From Saccharothrix violaceirubra (lineage in GTDB: Bacteria > Actinomycetota > Actinomycetes > Mycobacteriales > Pseudonocardiaceae), in NCBI RefSeq assembly GCF_014203755.1, contig NZ_JACHJS010000001.1:5146001-5210000 (forward strand): a stretch of 64,000 nt of DNA. The letters run 5' to 3'. The position numbers were made by a program, and so were the translations under genes. Positions 32,686-42,652 of this stretch are shown piece by piece. The notes beneath the pieces are model-generated. The model ran no database searches. It had not been told where the DNA came from and was given only the letters and a program-made list of their open reading frames with translations. Position 1 is the first letter of the stretch, and each line of letters begins with the position of its first letter.

Positions 32686-33789
32686 TCAAGCGGTGCGACG
32701 CAGGGTGAAGGGGCGGGGTACCGCGCCTTCGATCATCACCGGACGGGGTTCGCCGTCCGGGGTGTCCAGGCGGGTGTCGGCGGCCAGTGCGGCGAGGGCC
32801 TCGGTCGCGAGCAGCTGCGCCACGGTGGCACCCGTGCACGTGAAAGGCCCGGCCCCGAACGGGATGTAGGGACCGCGACCGTCCGGTTCGGACCACCGCC
32901 CCGGGCGGAACTCGTCCGGTGCCGTCCAGTGGCGTTCGTCGTGGTGGAGCAGGTAGGGGCTGACCGACAGGATCTCGCCCGCGGGGAACGCCACGCCGCC
33001 GAGTTCGGTCGGCCGTTCGACGACGCGGCCGACCATCCACACCATCGGCCGGTGCCGCAACGCCTCGCGCACGACCCACTCGGCGGGCCACGGCCAGGGG
33101 CGGGGCAGGTACAGGCACGCCAACAACACCGACCACGCCAGCGACGAGGCGACCGGCGCGAGGATCGACCGGTACAGCACCAGGAACACCTCGGCCACCG
33201 TCCGGTCGGGGGTTTCCGGCGGGCACGCGAGCAGCATCGCGTCCAGCACGTCCCGGGCCCCGGTGATCCCCCGACGACGCCCGACCTCCGCCGTCAGGGC
33301 CGCGATCAGCCGTGCCCGCAGCACTTCCGCCCGCGCCCGTTGCCAGACGCGACCCGGCCGGAACAGCACGCCGCCGTGGACGGCACGGTCGGCCAGAGGA
33401 CGCGCCGGGCTGTCCGGCAGCAGCAGGACGTCGGCCAGGCACCGGTACACGAGGTCGATCCCGGCCCTCGGCCACCGGGTCGACGCGGGCAGTCGGGCGA
33501 CCGCGGCACCGAGTTCACGCCGGTAGTCGGGCATCCGGTCGCGCAACAGGTTCCGCGCCGCGTGCCCGACGTCGACCTGCGCGGCCCGCGTGGGCAGCAG
33601 TCCGTTGAAGAACGCCGACGGGCCCGCGTTGAACTCGGGGGCGCGCAACAACGTCCGCGCCGACTCCGCGTCGCCGACGCACCAGCCGCCCCACGGCAAC
33701 CGGATCACGTCGCCGTCCGCGCGACGTCGGAGATCCTCGATGAACTCGAACGGGTCGTGCCGGAAACGACGTTTCTCCGCAAGCTTCAT
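32686..33789 (-). CDS. Cytochrome P450, probable RiPP cross-linking enzyme
   Basis: A 367-residue P450, short for the superfamily. The heme loop FGAGPFTCTG places the thiolate ligand at Cys318, the ExxR pair is E242-A-L-R245 and the meander reads DEFRPGRW. The I-helix segment LAPVASSL (A211-S216) lacks the usual (A/G)G-x-(D/E)-T acid-alcohol pair, having Ala and Ser there. This is seen in some P450s that couple aromatic rings rather than hydroxylate. ATG 33789 has GGGGAGGAG upstream; a TTG at 33825 is an alternative. Ferredoxin partners are not encoded nearby. The peptide gene downstream suggests its substrate. Confidence 0.88.
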   Translation of the reverse strand: MKLAEKRRFRHDPFEFIEDLRRRADGDVIRLPWGGWCVGDAESARTLLRAPEFNAGPSAFFNGLLPTRAAQVDVGHAARNLLRDRMPDYRRELGAAVARLPASTRWPRAGIDLVYRCLADVLLLPDSPARPLADRAVHGGVLFRPGRVWQRARAEVLRARLIAALTAEVGRRRGITGARDVLDAMLLACPPETPDRTVAEVFLVLYRSILAPVASSLAWSVLLACLYLPRPWPWPAEWVVREALRHRPMVWMVGRVVERPTELGGVAFPAGEILSVSPYLLHHDERHWTAPDEFRPGRWSEPDGRGPYIPFGAGPFTCTGATVAQLLATEALAALAADTRLDTPDGEPRPVMIEGAVPRPFTLRRTA

Positions 33790-34633
33790 CGAACGATCTC
33801 CTCCCCGAAGAATCGTCCAGGACAAGCCGGGTCAGGCAACCGTAACCACAGCGGAACCAGGCCGTGAATCGGCGATTCGGGGGTAGCACGAGGAGAAGGC
33901 GGTCACGCAGGGTCGCGTGGACTCATCCGGCGGAATCTCTTTGCGCCCAACGGACACCGGCACACCGACCGCGCACAGCAGGACGTCCTGCCGCACCTCC
34001 GAACCCTGCGCACCGAGGAGGCGGAGCGGGGGAGACGGTGATCCGCGAGATGCTCGACGTGCCCGCAGCCACGGTTCGCCGCAGGCCCCGCCGGGCACGA
34101 CGAGCCCTGTCTCGTACTGGATCGTTTCCGCCGAGAAGCCGACCCCGCCCAGGCGGAGCCGTTGTGCGCCCGACCGGCTCGACGGTTCGGAACAGCACCC
34201 ACCGACTGCCACCGGAACCCGGATGGCCGGATCGTGATCGCCAAGTCCCGCGAAGCAGGACGCCCGCACCCTCGGCACCACCACTCCACGTGAAGAGCCG
34301 ACCGAAGAATTCCGCGAAATACGGGCCAACCACCCTCGAACGCACTATTCAACGAAACTTGACCAATCGAAAATCAGCCGGACAAACACCCTCGAACAGC
34401 CCATGCGCGTTCACCATAATATTTCTGCCACCATCCGAAAATTGCCTCGAAAAAGCGGAAAATGTGGACCGATCGGTTTCTGGCGACGAACGGCATGCAT
34501 GTTCCCTCGGGCTCACATCCGACTGGGCACGAACAGATCGAGTCGGGCCGGGCGCGAATCCGGCGGCAGGTCGGGTTCGCGGGGCAGTAGCATCGCTCGC
34601 ACTGCCGTGGGAGAGCGCTTCAGGGAGATCATC
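33790..34633. other. Gene-poor region upstream of the P450 and pglW operons
   Basis: About 840 bp without a supported gene; it must hold the divergent promoters of the P450 (leftward) and pglW (rightward). Several overlapping long frames exist on both strands of 33840-34340, none with convincing domain content. From about 34270 to 34500 the sequence becomes clearly AT-richer, and ACCCTCGAAC occurs twice about 56 bp apart. It could include a decayed gene or a mobile-island junction. Confidence 0.5.
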
Positions 34634-37600
34634 GTGGTGTCAGCGGACCGACCGGTACCCAAGCCCGGCCCGCCACCAGCTCCCCAGCGGTGGTTCCAGG
34701 AGCGCACCTCCCCGTACCCGTGGGAGCAGGACGGGCTCGACCACATCCGCCGGCTCATGCCGAACGTCGAACCACACCGGGCCTGGGCCACCTTCTCCTT
34801 CACCGCCGCCTCCGGCCGGATCAACGAGTGCGATCTGCTCGTCGCCGTGCCGGGCGGTCTCTACCTGGTCGAGTTGAAGGGACACCCCGGCAGGGTCGTC
34901 AACAACGGCGAGACGTGGAGCTTCTACCACGAGGACACCCGTCGTCCCCGCACCCTGTCCAACCCGCTGCACCTGACCGACCTCAAGTCCAAGGAACTGA
35001 AGGCGCGGCTGGCGTGGGCGGCCAAGCAGCTCGGCCTGCGTGACCGCGTCCCCCGGGTCGAACCGATCGTCTTCCTGTCCGCGCCCGGCCTGGAGTCGAC
35101 GCTGGACGAGGTGCAACGCACCCGCGTCTACGGCCGTGACGACAACAGCACCGGACTGCCCTGGATCTGGCGCGACCTGCTGGGCCGCCCGCCCCAGCGC
35201 GAGTCACAGCGGATCAAACCCGAGTTCTCCCGTCGGCTGCCCGATCTGCTCAAGAAGATCGGCATCCGGGCCTCGACCGCACACCTGCGCTTCGGCGACG
35301 ACTGGACGCTCACGCCCGACCCGCTCGACGCCGGTCCGACGTGGGAAGACCGGCTGGCCGAGCGCACCGGCATCGTGCAGGAGGAGGGTCGGGTCCGGAT
35401 CTACCTCACAGCACAGCAGGCGACCGAGGAGGCACGGCAGTCTGTCGAACGCGCGGCCCGACGTGAATACCAGGTCCTGCAGGGCATCACGCATCGCGGT
35501 ATCGCGCAGGCAATGGAGATCCGCGAGCACCAGGGCGGCCCGGCGATCCGCTTCCGGCACCGGGCAACCGATCTCAGGCTCGACGCGTACCTGGCCCTGT
35601 ACGACGCGACCCTGACCCCCGAGGTGCGACTGGACCTGGTCCGCCAACTCGGCGAGGCGGTGCGCTACGCGCACAGCCGCTCGCTCTACCACCGCGCGCT
35701 CGCCGCACGGTCCGTCTACGTGTCCGCCAAAGACGACGGCTCCAGCCCGGTGCTGCGGATCATCGACTGGCAGAGCGCGGCCCGGGACTTCGACACCACG
35801 GGGATGTCGTCGATCCTGACCTCCACCGGAGGCAGGCACATAGGTGACATCGCGAGCGGGTTCCTCGCACCCGAGTTCGACACCCCGTACGCCGACCCGG
35901 TCGACCTGGACGTGTTCGGGTTGGGCGCACTCGCCTACCTCATCGTGACCGGGCAGCAGCCCGCGACCACACGTGGCGCACTGGTCGAGCGGCTCAGGTC
36001 CGAAGGGGGCCTGCACCCCTACGCGGTGACCGACAGCGTCTCCGACGCACTTGACGAGCTGGTCTTCCGGGCGACGAGGGCCGACGTCGCCGACCGGCTC
36101 GACTCGGCGGACGCGTTCCTCGACGGCCTGAACCTGGTCGAACAGGACTCCCCCACGCCCGAGCCGACCGGTGGCGGCGTCGATCCGCTGGAGGCGCTGC
36201 CTGGACAGCCGCTCGACGGCGACTGGGTGGTCGAGCGTGTGCTGGGTACCGGTGCCACCGCGAAGGCGTTGCTGGTGATCCGGTCGACGGAGGCCGACGA
36301 CGACCGATCACGACCGGACAAGCGAGTCGTCAAGATAGCGCTCGACGAAGAGAAGGCGGAACGGCTACGGGCCGAGGCCCGTGCGCTGGAACTGGTCGGC
36401 GGCGGTGTGGTGGTGCGCCTCCTGGACGGGCCGCGCACGCTCGGCGGACGCACCGTTCTCGACCTCGAGTTCGCGGGCGATCGCTCTCTCGGTGCCCTGC
36501 TGCGTGCCGAGGGCCGGGTCGTCTACCACGAGCTCGAACGTTTCGGCAACGACCTGTTCACCGCACTGGACCAGCTCGCCGCCAAGGGAGTGCGGCACCG
36601 CGACCTCAAGCCGGACAACTTCGGCGTCTTCGAACGCGCGGACGGCACCCGGCAGTTGGTGCTGTTCGACTTCTCCTTGCACGGCGTATCCGAGCGCGAT
36701 GTGAAGGCGGGCACGCGGGGCTACCTGGATCCGTTCCTCGACACGGCGCGTCGACCGGTGTTCGACGACCACGCCGAGCGGTACGCGGCCGCGGTCACCC
36801 TGCACGAAATGGCGTCCGCGCAACGACCGGTGTGGGGCGACGGCATGACCGACCCTCGTACGGCGACCGATGAGACACCGACCATCGCGGCCGACCTGTT
36901 CGAGCCCGCCTTGCGGGACGGACTCGTCGACTTCTTCCTGCGCGCGTTCCACAGCGACGTGGACCGCAGGTTCGACACCCTGCAGCAGACGCACGAAGCC
37001 TGGCGCTCGATCTTCGCCGGTGCGGACGCGGCGCGGCCGGTGACGACCCCGGCGACGGTCGACATGGGCACCGGGGACGCGGAGGAGACCAGGGACGCCC
37101 ACGTCCGAGCCGCCGATCGGGACACGCCCCTGGAAGCCGCCGGACTCACCCCCCGCGCGGTGTCCGTGGCGCAGACGTTCGGCGCGTCCACCGTGGGCGA
37201 GCTGCTCGACGTTCCCCTGCACCAGATCGCGAAGGCACGAGGCGCCGGCGCGGTGATCCGCAAGGAGTTGAACCGCCGGCACAAGCAGTGGACGGCTGCC
37301 CTGCGCCGCCCGGCCGAGCGGTCCTCCTCCCGGACACCGAAGGACTCGCCGGAGGAACAGGCGGGGCTCGCCACACCCGGATTGCTCACGGTCGACGACA
37401 TGGCGGACCTGCTGACTCCGTCCGCGGACCGCAAGCGGTCGTCGAAGGCGGACGCGGTGCGTCTGACCCTGGGCCTGCCGGACGCATCCGGCGTGCCACA
37501 GTCATGGCCGACGCAGGGCGAGGTCGCCAGGCGGTTGGGCATCACCCAGGCGTCGGTGTCGCGGCACCAGTCGGCCGCGGCGAAGGAGTGGGCCGCCGCG

Positions 37601-38992
37601 ACCTGGCTCGACGCGGTCCGCGACGAGCTGGTGGACGCGGTTGTCGCCGCGGGTCGGGTGATGACGGCGCACGAGCTGGCCGCCGCTCTGCGCGCCCGGC
37701 ACGGCGCCACCGGCGAGAATCCCGAACTCGCGGCGGCCAAGGCGTCCGCCGTGGTGCGGGCGGCCGTCGAGGCCGAGGTGTGGGCCGGGATGAACTCCGG
37801 CGACGAGGACGCGGGTCCCCGACTCGCCGTGCTGCGCCGCGGAGCGCGGGTGCTGGTGGCCTGCGAGTCGCTGGTCGGCACCGATGATCCGAGCGCGCCC
37901 GAGCTGGCCGATTACGCGCAGGCACTGGGCAAACAGGCCGACGACCTGGCCAGTCGGGACCCGCTGCCGGGCCGGGGTGTGGTGCTGCGGGAGCTGCGCG
38001 CGGTGACGCCGCCCGACGGCCTCGCGCCGTTGGCGGACACCAGGCTGGTCGCGCTCGCCGCGGCAGCGTCCGGGCATGCGGCGGGCTCTCCTCGGCTGGA
38101 GCTGTACCCGCGCGAGCTGGACCTGGCCAAAGCGTTCCGTATCGCGCAGGCCGGTGCCGGAGTGCGCCGCGACATCGGTGTGACCGTGGACGACGTGGTG
38201 AGCCGGGTGCGGGCCCGGTTCCCGGAACTGGTGCTCCCCAAGCCGCTCACCCACGTACCGATCGGCGAGGCTTTGCGCGCCGCCGGGTTCCCGTTGGAGT
38301 ACGACACGACGGCGAAGAGGTTCCAGCCTCCGGCACCGGAGTACGCGAGGGTGCCGTCGTCCACGGGCACGTCGGTCAGCGCGCACGCGAGGCTGGTGGC
38401 CACCGGCCACGACCCTGCCGTGCTGATCCGGACCAAACTGACCGCCGCGATCGAACGGGGCGGGTTCGTCGCGCTCACCTTGCGCGGCGGCCAACTCCCG
38501 GGCACCGCCGAGGCGATCATCCGTGACCACCCGGTGCGACCGGTCGACCTGGACCGGGAGTTCCTGGACGAACTTCGGGCGCTGGTGGCCGAACGGGGCC
38601 AGGACTGGGAGAAGGTCCTCAGCGTGGATGCCCGGTTCGCCGAGTCCGGTGAGATGTCCCCCGGTCTGGCCTCCTACGTGCGGGCCACGTGGACGCGTGT
38701 CGCGGACCACCTGCTCGACCCGGCGAACTCCGCCGACGCGGTCCTGTTCGTGCACAACGCCGGACTGCTCGCCCGGTATTTCGACGAGGGTGGGCACGAC
38801 CTGCTCACGCGGCTGCAGAACGCGGCGCGGCGACCGGCGGACGCCCCGCGCGGGCTCTGGCTGCTGTGCCCGGGAGAATCGGCGCTGGACACTGCCCAAC
38901 TCGACGGCAGGACCGTCGAGGTCCTGGGAGACTCCGAGCGCGTCGCGCTCACCAGTACGTTCTTGGTCGGGTTGCGCGGCGACGTGGCCTGA
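34634..38992 (+). CDS. pglW: BREX type 2 / Pgl protein kinase PglW with NERD domain
   Basis: A 1452-residue protein. Residues about 25-145 form a nuclease-related NERD domain (INECDLLVAVPGGLYLVELKG). A first kinase-like domain (about 220-500) is degenerate: H353-R-A instead of HRD and D378-W-Q instead of DFG. A second kinase domain (about 525-790) is complete, with P-loop LGTGATAKA, VVKIAL lysine, HRDLKPDN at 655-662 and D679-F-S. The C-terminal half has an HTH-like part (GEVARRLGITQASVSRHQ). PglW is the Ser/Thr kinase of the phage growth limitation system of Streptomyces coelicolor. GTG 34634 follows GGGAG. Confidence 0.93.
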   Translation: MVSADRPVPKPGPPPAPQRWFQERTSPYPWEQDGLDHIRRLMPNVEPHRAWATFSFTAASGRINECDLLVAVPGGLYLVELKGHPGRVVNNGETWSFYHEDTRRPRTLSNPLHLTDLKSKELKARLAWAAKQLGLRDRVPRVEPIVFLSAPGLESTLDEVQRTRVYGRDDNSTGLPWIWRDLLGRPPQRESQRIKPEFSRRLPDLLKKIGIRASTAHLRFGDDWTLTPDPLDAGPTWEDRLAERTGIVQEEGRVRIYLTAQQATEEARQSVERAARREYQVLQGITHRGIAQAMEIREHQGGPAIRFRHRATDLRLDAYLALYDATLTPEVRLDLVRQLGEAVRYAHSRSLYHRALAARSVYVSAKDDGSSPVLRIIDWQSAARDFDTTGMSSILTSTGGRHIGDIASGFLAPEFDTPYADPVDLDVFGLGALAYLIVTGQQPATTRGALVERLRSEGGLHPYAVTDSVSDALDELVFRATRADVADRLDSADAFLDGLNLVEQDSPTPEPTGGGVDPLEALPGQPLDGDWVVERVLGTGATAKALLVIRSTEADDDRSRPDKRVVKIALDEEKAERLRAEARALELVGGGVVVRLLDGPRTLGGRTVLDLEFAGDRSLGALLRAEGRVVYHELERFGNDLFTALDQLAAKGVRHRDLKPDNFGVFERADGTRQLVLFDFSLHGVSERDVKAGTRGYLDPFLDTARRPVFDDHAERYAAAVTLHEMASAQRPVWGDGMTDPRTATDETPTIAADLFEPALRDGLVDFFLRAFHSDVDRRFDTLQQTHEAWRSIFAGADAARPVTTPATVDMGTGDAEETRDAHVRAADRDTPLEAAGLTPRAVSVAQTFGASTVGELLDVPLHQIAKARGAGAVIRKELNRRHKQWTAALRRPAERSSSRTPKDSPEEQAGLATPGLLTVDDMADLLTPSADRKRSSKADAVRLTLGLPDASGVPQSWPTQGEVARRLGITQASVSRHQSAAAKEWAAATWLDAVRDELVDAVVAAGRVMTAHELAAALRARHGATGENPELAAAKASAVVRAAVEAEVWAGMNSGDEDAGPRLAVLRRGARVLVACESLVGTDDPSAPELADYAQALGKQADDLASRDPLPGRGVVLRELRAVTPPDGLAPLADTRLVALAAAASGHAAGSPRLELYPRELDLAKAFRIAQAGAGVRRDIGVTVDDVVSRVRARFPELVLPKPLTHVPIGEALRAAGFPLEYDTTAKRFQPPAPEYARVPSSTGTSVSAHARLVATGHDPAVLIRTKLTAAIERGGFVALTLRGGQLPGTAEAIIRDHPVRPVDLDREFLDELRALVAERGQDWEKVLSVDARFAESGEMSPGLASYVRATWTRVADHLLDPANSADAVLFVHNAGLLARYFDEGGHDLLTRLQNAARRPADAPRGLWLLCPGESALDTAQLDGRTVEVLGDSERVALTSTFLVGLRGDVA

Positions 38993-39004
38993 ACCGGCCT
39001 TGGC

Positions 39005-42000
39005 ATGGCATCGATGGAGGGACACCCGGCGTTGGCGACTCGTGGACTGGACCAGGACGAGTTGGTGAAAGACCTGCGCAAGCAGGTGGTCGCGTTGGAG
39101 AACGACCTGCGCGTGCGCGGCGCGGAGGAGGAGTTCGAGACATCCTTGCGCGCCGAGTACGACCAGGCGTGGGAGGCCAAGCGGACAGCGGCCACCTTCG
39201 ACGCGTGGCGTGAGGACCGGATCACCCAGGTCGCCGCGGCGTGGGTGCTCGGCACGGTGTTCGTGCGGTTCTGCGAGGACAACGGCTTGATCGAGTGGCC
39301 GTTCCTGGCCGGTCCGGGTGAGCGACTGGCCGACGCGGAGGAACGGCACGAGGCGTTCTTCCGGGAGAACCCGCGACTGAACGACCGTGACTGGCTCGTC
39401 GCCGCGTTCGACCACCTGTCCGACGCCCACCCGACGGTGGCGGGGTTGTTCGACAAACGGCACAACCCGCTGTGGGAGATCACGCCGTCGTTCGAGGCTG
39501 CGACCGCGTTGATCGGGTTCTGGCGGCGGCGGGGTGACGACGGCGGTATCCGCCACGATTTCACCGATCCCGAGTGGAACACCCGGTTCCTCGGCGACCT
39601 ATATCAGAACCTGTCCGAACAAGCCCGCAAGACCTACGCACTGCTGCAGACGCCCGAGTTCGTCGAGGAGTTCATCCTCGACCTGACTTTGGAACCGGCG
39701 GTCGAAGAGTTCGGGCTCAAGGGTCTGCGCACCATCGACCCGACCTGCGGCTCGGGCCACTTCCTGCTGGGCTTGTTCCGCAGACTGCTGGCGAAATGGC
39801 AGGCCAAGGAATCTGGCACCGAGCCCTGGGTACTCATCCGCCGCTCGCTGGAGTCCGTGCACGGCTGCGACAAGAACCCTTTCGCCGCCTCCATCGCCCG
39901 GTTCCGCCTGCTGGTGGCCGCCCTGCACGCGGCCGAAGCGACTCGGCTGGACCGGATCAGCGCAGACTTCCCGATCAACGTCGCGGTCGGCGACTCCCTG
40001 CTGCACGGTCGCGGAACGCCCGGTGTGCAGGTCGATCTGTTTGAGCCTGTCAACGCACACACTTACCGCCCGGAGGATGTCGAAGAATACTCGACATGCG
40101 ATCTTCTCGGAATTTCGTCATATCACGTTGTAGTCGGCAACCCGCCCTATATCACAGTGAAGGACAAGCGAGAAAACGAAAACTACCGCAGCATTTATGA
40201 TGCATGCTCAGGCACTTACGCGCTCTCGGTTCCATTCGCGCAAAGATTTTTCCAACTAGCCGTGCGCGCAAACGGCTCCGACGAAAATTCCGGCCACGTC
40301 GGCCAGATAACCGCCAACTCGTTCATGAAGCGGGAGTTCGGCAAGAAACTCATCGAGAACTTCTTCCCATCCATCCACCTCACCCACATCATCGACACGT
40401 CCGGCGCCTTCATCCCGGGACATGGAACTCCAACTACGATTTTGGTCGGCCGCAACCACCACGCCCGGATGGCGCAGCCTGTGCGGGGAGTCCTAGGGGT
40501 GCGGGGCGAGCCATCCCAGCCCGAAGATCCGTCCCAGGGTCTCGTATGGTCGGCAATTGTCGACCACGTTCACAACCCTGGCGCAAATTCGGATTGGATT
40601 TCAGTCGAAGAAATCGAACGCGGTCATTTTGGCACTCACCCCTGGTCGTTGAGTGGCGGCGGTGCCGGAAGCCTTCAAATTTTCCTGGAAAGAGCCTGCT
40701 CAAACCGACTTGGAGCCAAGGAACCTACGATAGGCTTCGGCGCAGTGACGCGTGCAGACGATGCCTATGCGATCGGGGGAAGATCTCTCGATCGGCACAG
40801 GATTCCCTCCAGGTTTCAACGACCCACGGTCGACGGGGAGTCCATCCGCGACTGGTCTACGAACAGCCTCCTAGGCTTCCTATGGCCGTACGACACCGAA
40901 AGCCCGACACTCTCAGCGAGGACCACTCCAGCAATCGAACGCCTTTTGTGGGCAAACCGTGCGACCTTGCAGGCGCGAATTGCCTACGGAAGCAATCAGA
41001 CCGAACGCGGGCTCGAATGGTTCGAGTACTCGATGTTCTTCTGGCGTCGCTATCTCGGACCCACACTGTCATTCGCTTTTGTTGCAACACACAATCACTT
41101 TGTACTCGATCACGGAAGCAAGGTATTCAAGCAATCTGCGCCGATGATCAAGTTGCCAGCGACGGCGACCGAGGATGACCACTTGGCGCTGCTCGGGGTG
41201 CTGAACTCGTCTACGGCGTGCTTCTGGCTCAAGCAGGTGTGTCACGACAAGGGAAGTCAGTCTGGGACCGGCGGCTTCATGCACGACGAGTGGGAACGGT
41301 TCTACGAGTTCACCGGCACCAAGTTGCAGGAGTTCCCGTTGCCTGCGGCCTTGCCGCTGGAGTTCGGGCAAGCGTTGGACGGCTTGGCACAGGAGCTTGC
41401 TCGACTTGAACCGTCGGCGGTGGCGGACCGCGAGGTTCCCGCGCGTGAGATTCTCAAGGACGCCCAAGCCGAACAGGAACACATCCGCGCCCGGATGATC
41501 GCCTTGCAGGAGGAGCTGGACTGGCAGGTCTACGGCTCCTACGGTCTGCTCACCGACGCCGAGGTCGCCCGGCTCACCGCGCCCGACCTCGACTCCGTGC
41601 CGGAGATCAAGCTCGGTGAGCGGGCGTTCGAGATCGTCTTGGCGCGCAAGGTGGCGGCCGGTAACGCGGAAACAGTCTGGTTCGACCGACACGGCTCGAC
41701 CCCGATCACCGAGATCCCCGACCACTGGCCCGACTGGTACCGCGAGATCGTCCAGGAACGCATCGACACGATCACGCGGCGCCGGGACCTCGCGTTGATC
41801 GAACGCCCCGAGTGCAAGCGGCGCTGGTCCCTCGTGCCGTGGGAGAAGCGCGAAGCCGAGGCGCTGCGGGACTGGCTGCTGGACCGCTGCGAGAACCCGG
41901 ACCTGTGGTACGCCCTGCGCGACACCATCAAGCAGCCCCGCGCGCTCACCGTGAACCAGTTGGCAGACAAGCTCGGCAGCGACGCGGACCTTGTCGCCGT

Positions 42001-42646
42001 CGCCCAGCTCTACGCCACCGACCACCTCGGCAAGCGCGACCTCACCCTCGCCGAGACGCTGGAACGAATCGTGGCCGACCAGCACGTCCCCTACCTCGCG
42101 GCCCTGCGCTACAAGGACTCCGGTCTGCGCAAGCGCGCCGAGTGGGAGAACGTGTGGGAACTCCAGCGCGAGGAGGACCGCACCGGCAGGCAGCTCGACA
42201 TCCCGGTGCCGTCGAAGTACGGCTCCGGCGACTTCCGCCGGGCGAGCTACTGGTCCCAGCGCGGCAAGCTCGACGTGCCCAAGGAGCGCTTCGTCTCCTA
42301 CCCCGACGCCAACCCCGACTCGGATCCGACGTTGCTGCTCGGCTGGGCCGGCTGGGACCACCGGGACCAGGCCCAGGCGATCGTGAACGTCGTCAACGAC
42401 CGGGTCGACCAGTCCGGCTGGGACTCGGACCGGATCACGCCGCTGCTCGCCGGCCTGCTGGAACTGTTGCCCTGGGTGCGGCAGTGGCACGGCGAGTACG
42501 ACGACGAGTGGGGCGGCATCCCGGCCGAGGAGTATTCGGCCTACCTCACCACGAAGCAGACCACCCACCAGCTCACCGAGGATGACCTTCGCACGTGGCG
42601 GCCCGCCGCCCCCACGCGTGGCCGGCGAGCGGCGGGGAAGGACTGA
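39005..42646 (+). CDS. pglX: BREX DNA methyltransferase PglX
   Basis: A 1213-residue adenine-specific methyltransferase. An N-terminal helical domain with GTVFVRFCEDN precedes the SAM motif DPTCGSGHFLL (D245) and the catalytic NPPY at 379-382. A target-recognition region follows, then a long C-terminal helical domain shared by PglX proteins. In BREX systems PglX marks host DNA at a non-palindromic site and is needed for exclusion; in the original Pgl system it was proposed to modify progeny phage. It lies 12 bp after pglW. Bases about 40060-41170 are visibly AT-richer than the rest, covering the end of the catalytic domain and the recognition region. Confidence 0.95.
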   Translation: MASMEGHPALATRGLDQDELVKDLRKQVVALENDLRVRGAEEEFETSLRAEYDQAWEAKRTAATFDAWREDRITQVAAAWVLGTVFVRFCEDNGLIEWPFLAGPGERLADAEERHEAFFRENPRLNDRDWLVAAFDHLSDAHPTVAGLFDKRHNPLWEITPSFEAATALIGFWRRRGDDGGIRHDFTDPEWNTRFLGDLYQNLSEQARKTYALLQTPEFVEEFILDLTLEPAVEEFGLKGLRTIDPTCGSGHFLLGLFRRLLAKWQAKESGTEPWVLIRRSLESVHGCDKNPFAASIARFRLLVAALHAAEATRLDRISADFPINVAVGDSLLHGRGTPGVQVDLFEPVNAHTYRPEDVEEYSTCDLLGISSYHVVVGNPPYITVKDKRENENYRSIYDACSGTYALSVPFAQRFFQLAVRANGSDENSGHVGQITANSFMKREFGKKLIENFFPSIHLTHIIDTSGAFIPGHGTPTTILVGRNHHARMAQPVRGVLGVRGEPSQPEDPSQGLVWSAIVDHVHNPGANSDWISVEEIERGHFGTHPWSLSGGGAGSLQIFLERACSNRLGAKEPTIGFGAVTRADDAYAIGGRSLDRHRIPSRFQRPTVDGESIRDWSTNSLLGFLWPYDTESPTLSARTTPAIERLLWANRATLQARIAYGSNQTERGLEWFEYSMFFWRRYLGPTLSFAFVATHNHFVLDHGSKVFKQSAPMIKLPATATEDDHLALLGVLNSSTACFWLKQVCHDKGSQSGTGGFMHDEWERFYEFTGTKLQEFPLPAALPLEFGQALDGLAQELARLEPSAVADREVPAREILKDAQAEQEHIRARMIALQEELDWQVYGSYGLLTDAEVARLTAPDLDSVPEIKLGERAFEIVLARKVAAGNAETVWFDRHGSTPITEIPDHWPDWYREIVQERIDTITRRRDLALIERPECKRRWSLVPWEKREAEALRDWLLDRCENPDLWYALRDTIKQPRALTVNQLADKLGSDADLVAVAQLYATDHLGKRDLTLAETLERIVADQHVPYLAALRYKDSGLRKRAEWENVWELQREEDRTGRQLDIPVPSKYGSGDFRRASYWSQRGKLDVPKERFVSYPDANPDSDPTLLLGWAGWDHRDQAQAIVNVVNDRVDQSGWDSDRITPLLAGLLELLPWVRQWHGEYDDEWGGIPAEEYSAYLTTKQTTHQLTEDDLRTWRPAAPTRGRRAAGKD

Positions 42647-42652
42647 GCGACC

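Noticed and set aside
33832..34352. Long overlapping frames on both strands upstream of pglW, including one ending LRTLRTEEAERGRR.
   Set aside because: They compete with each other, lack starts with ribosome sites and show no recognisable domain; at most a decayed fragment.
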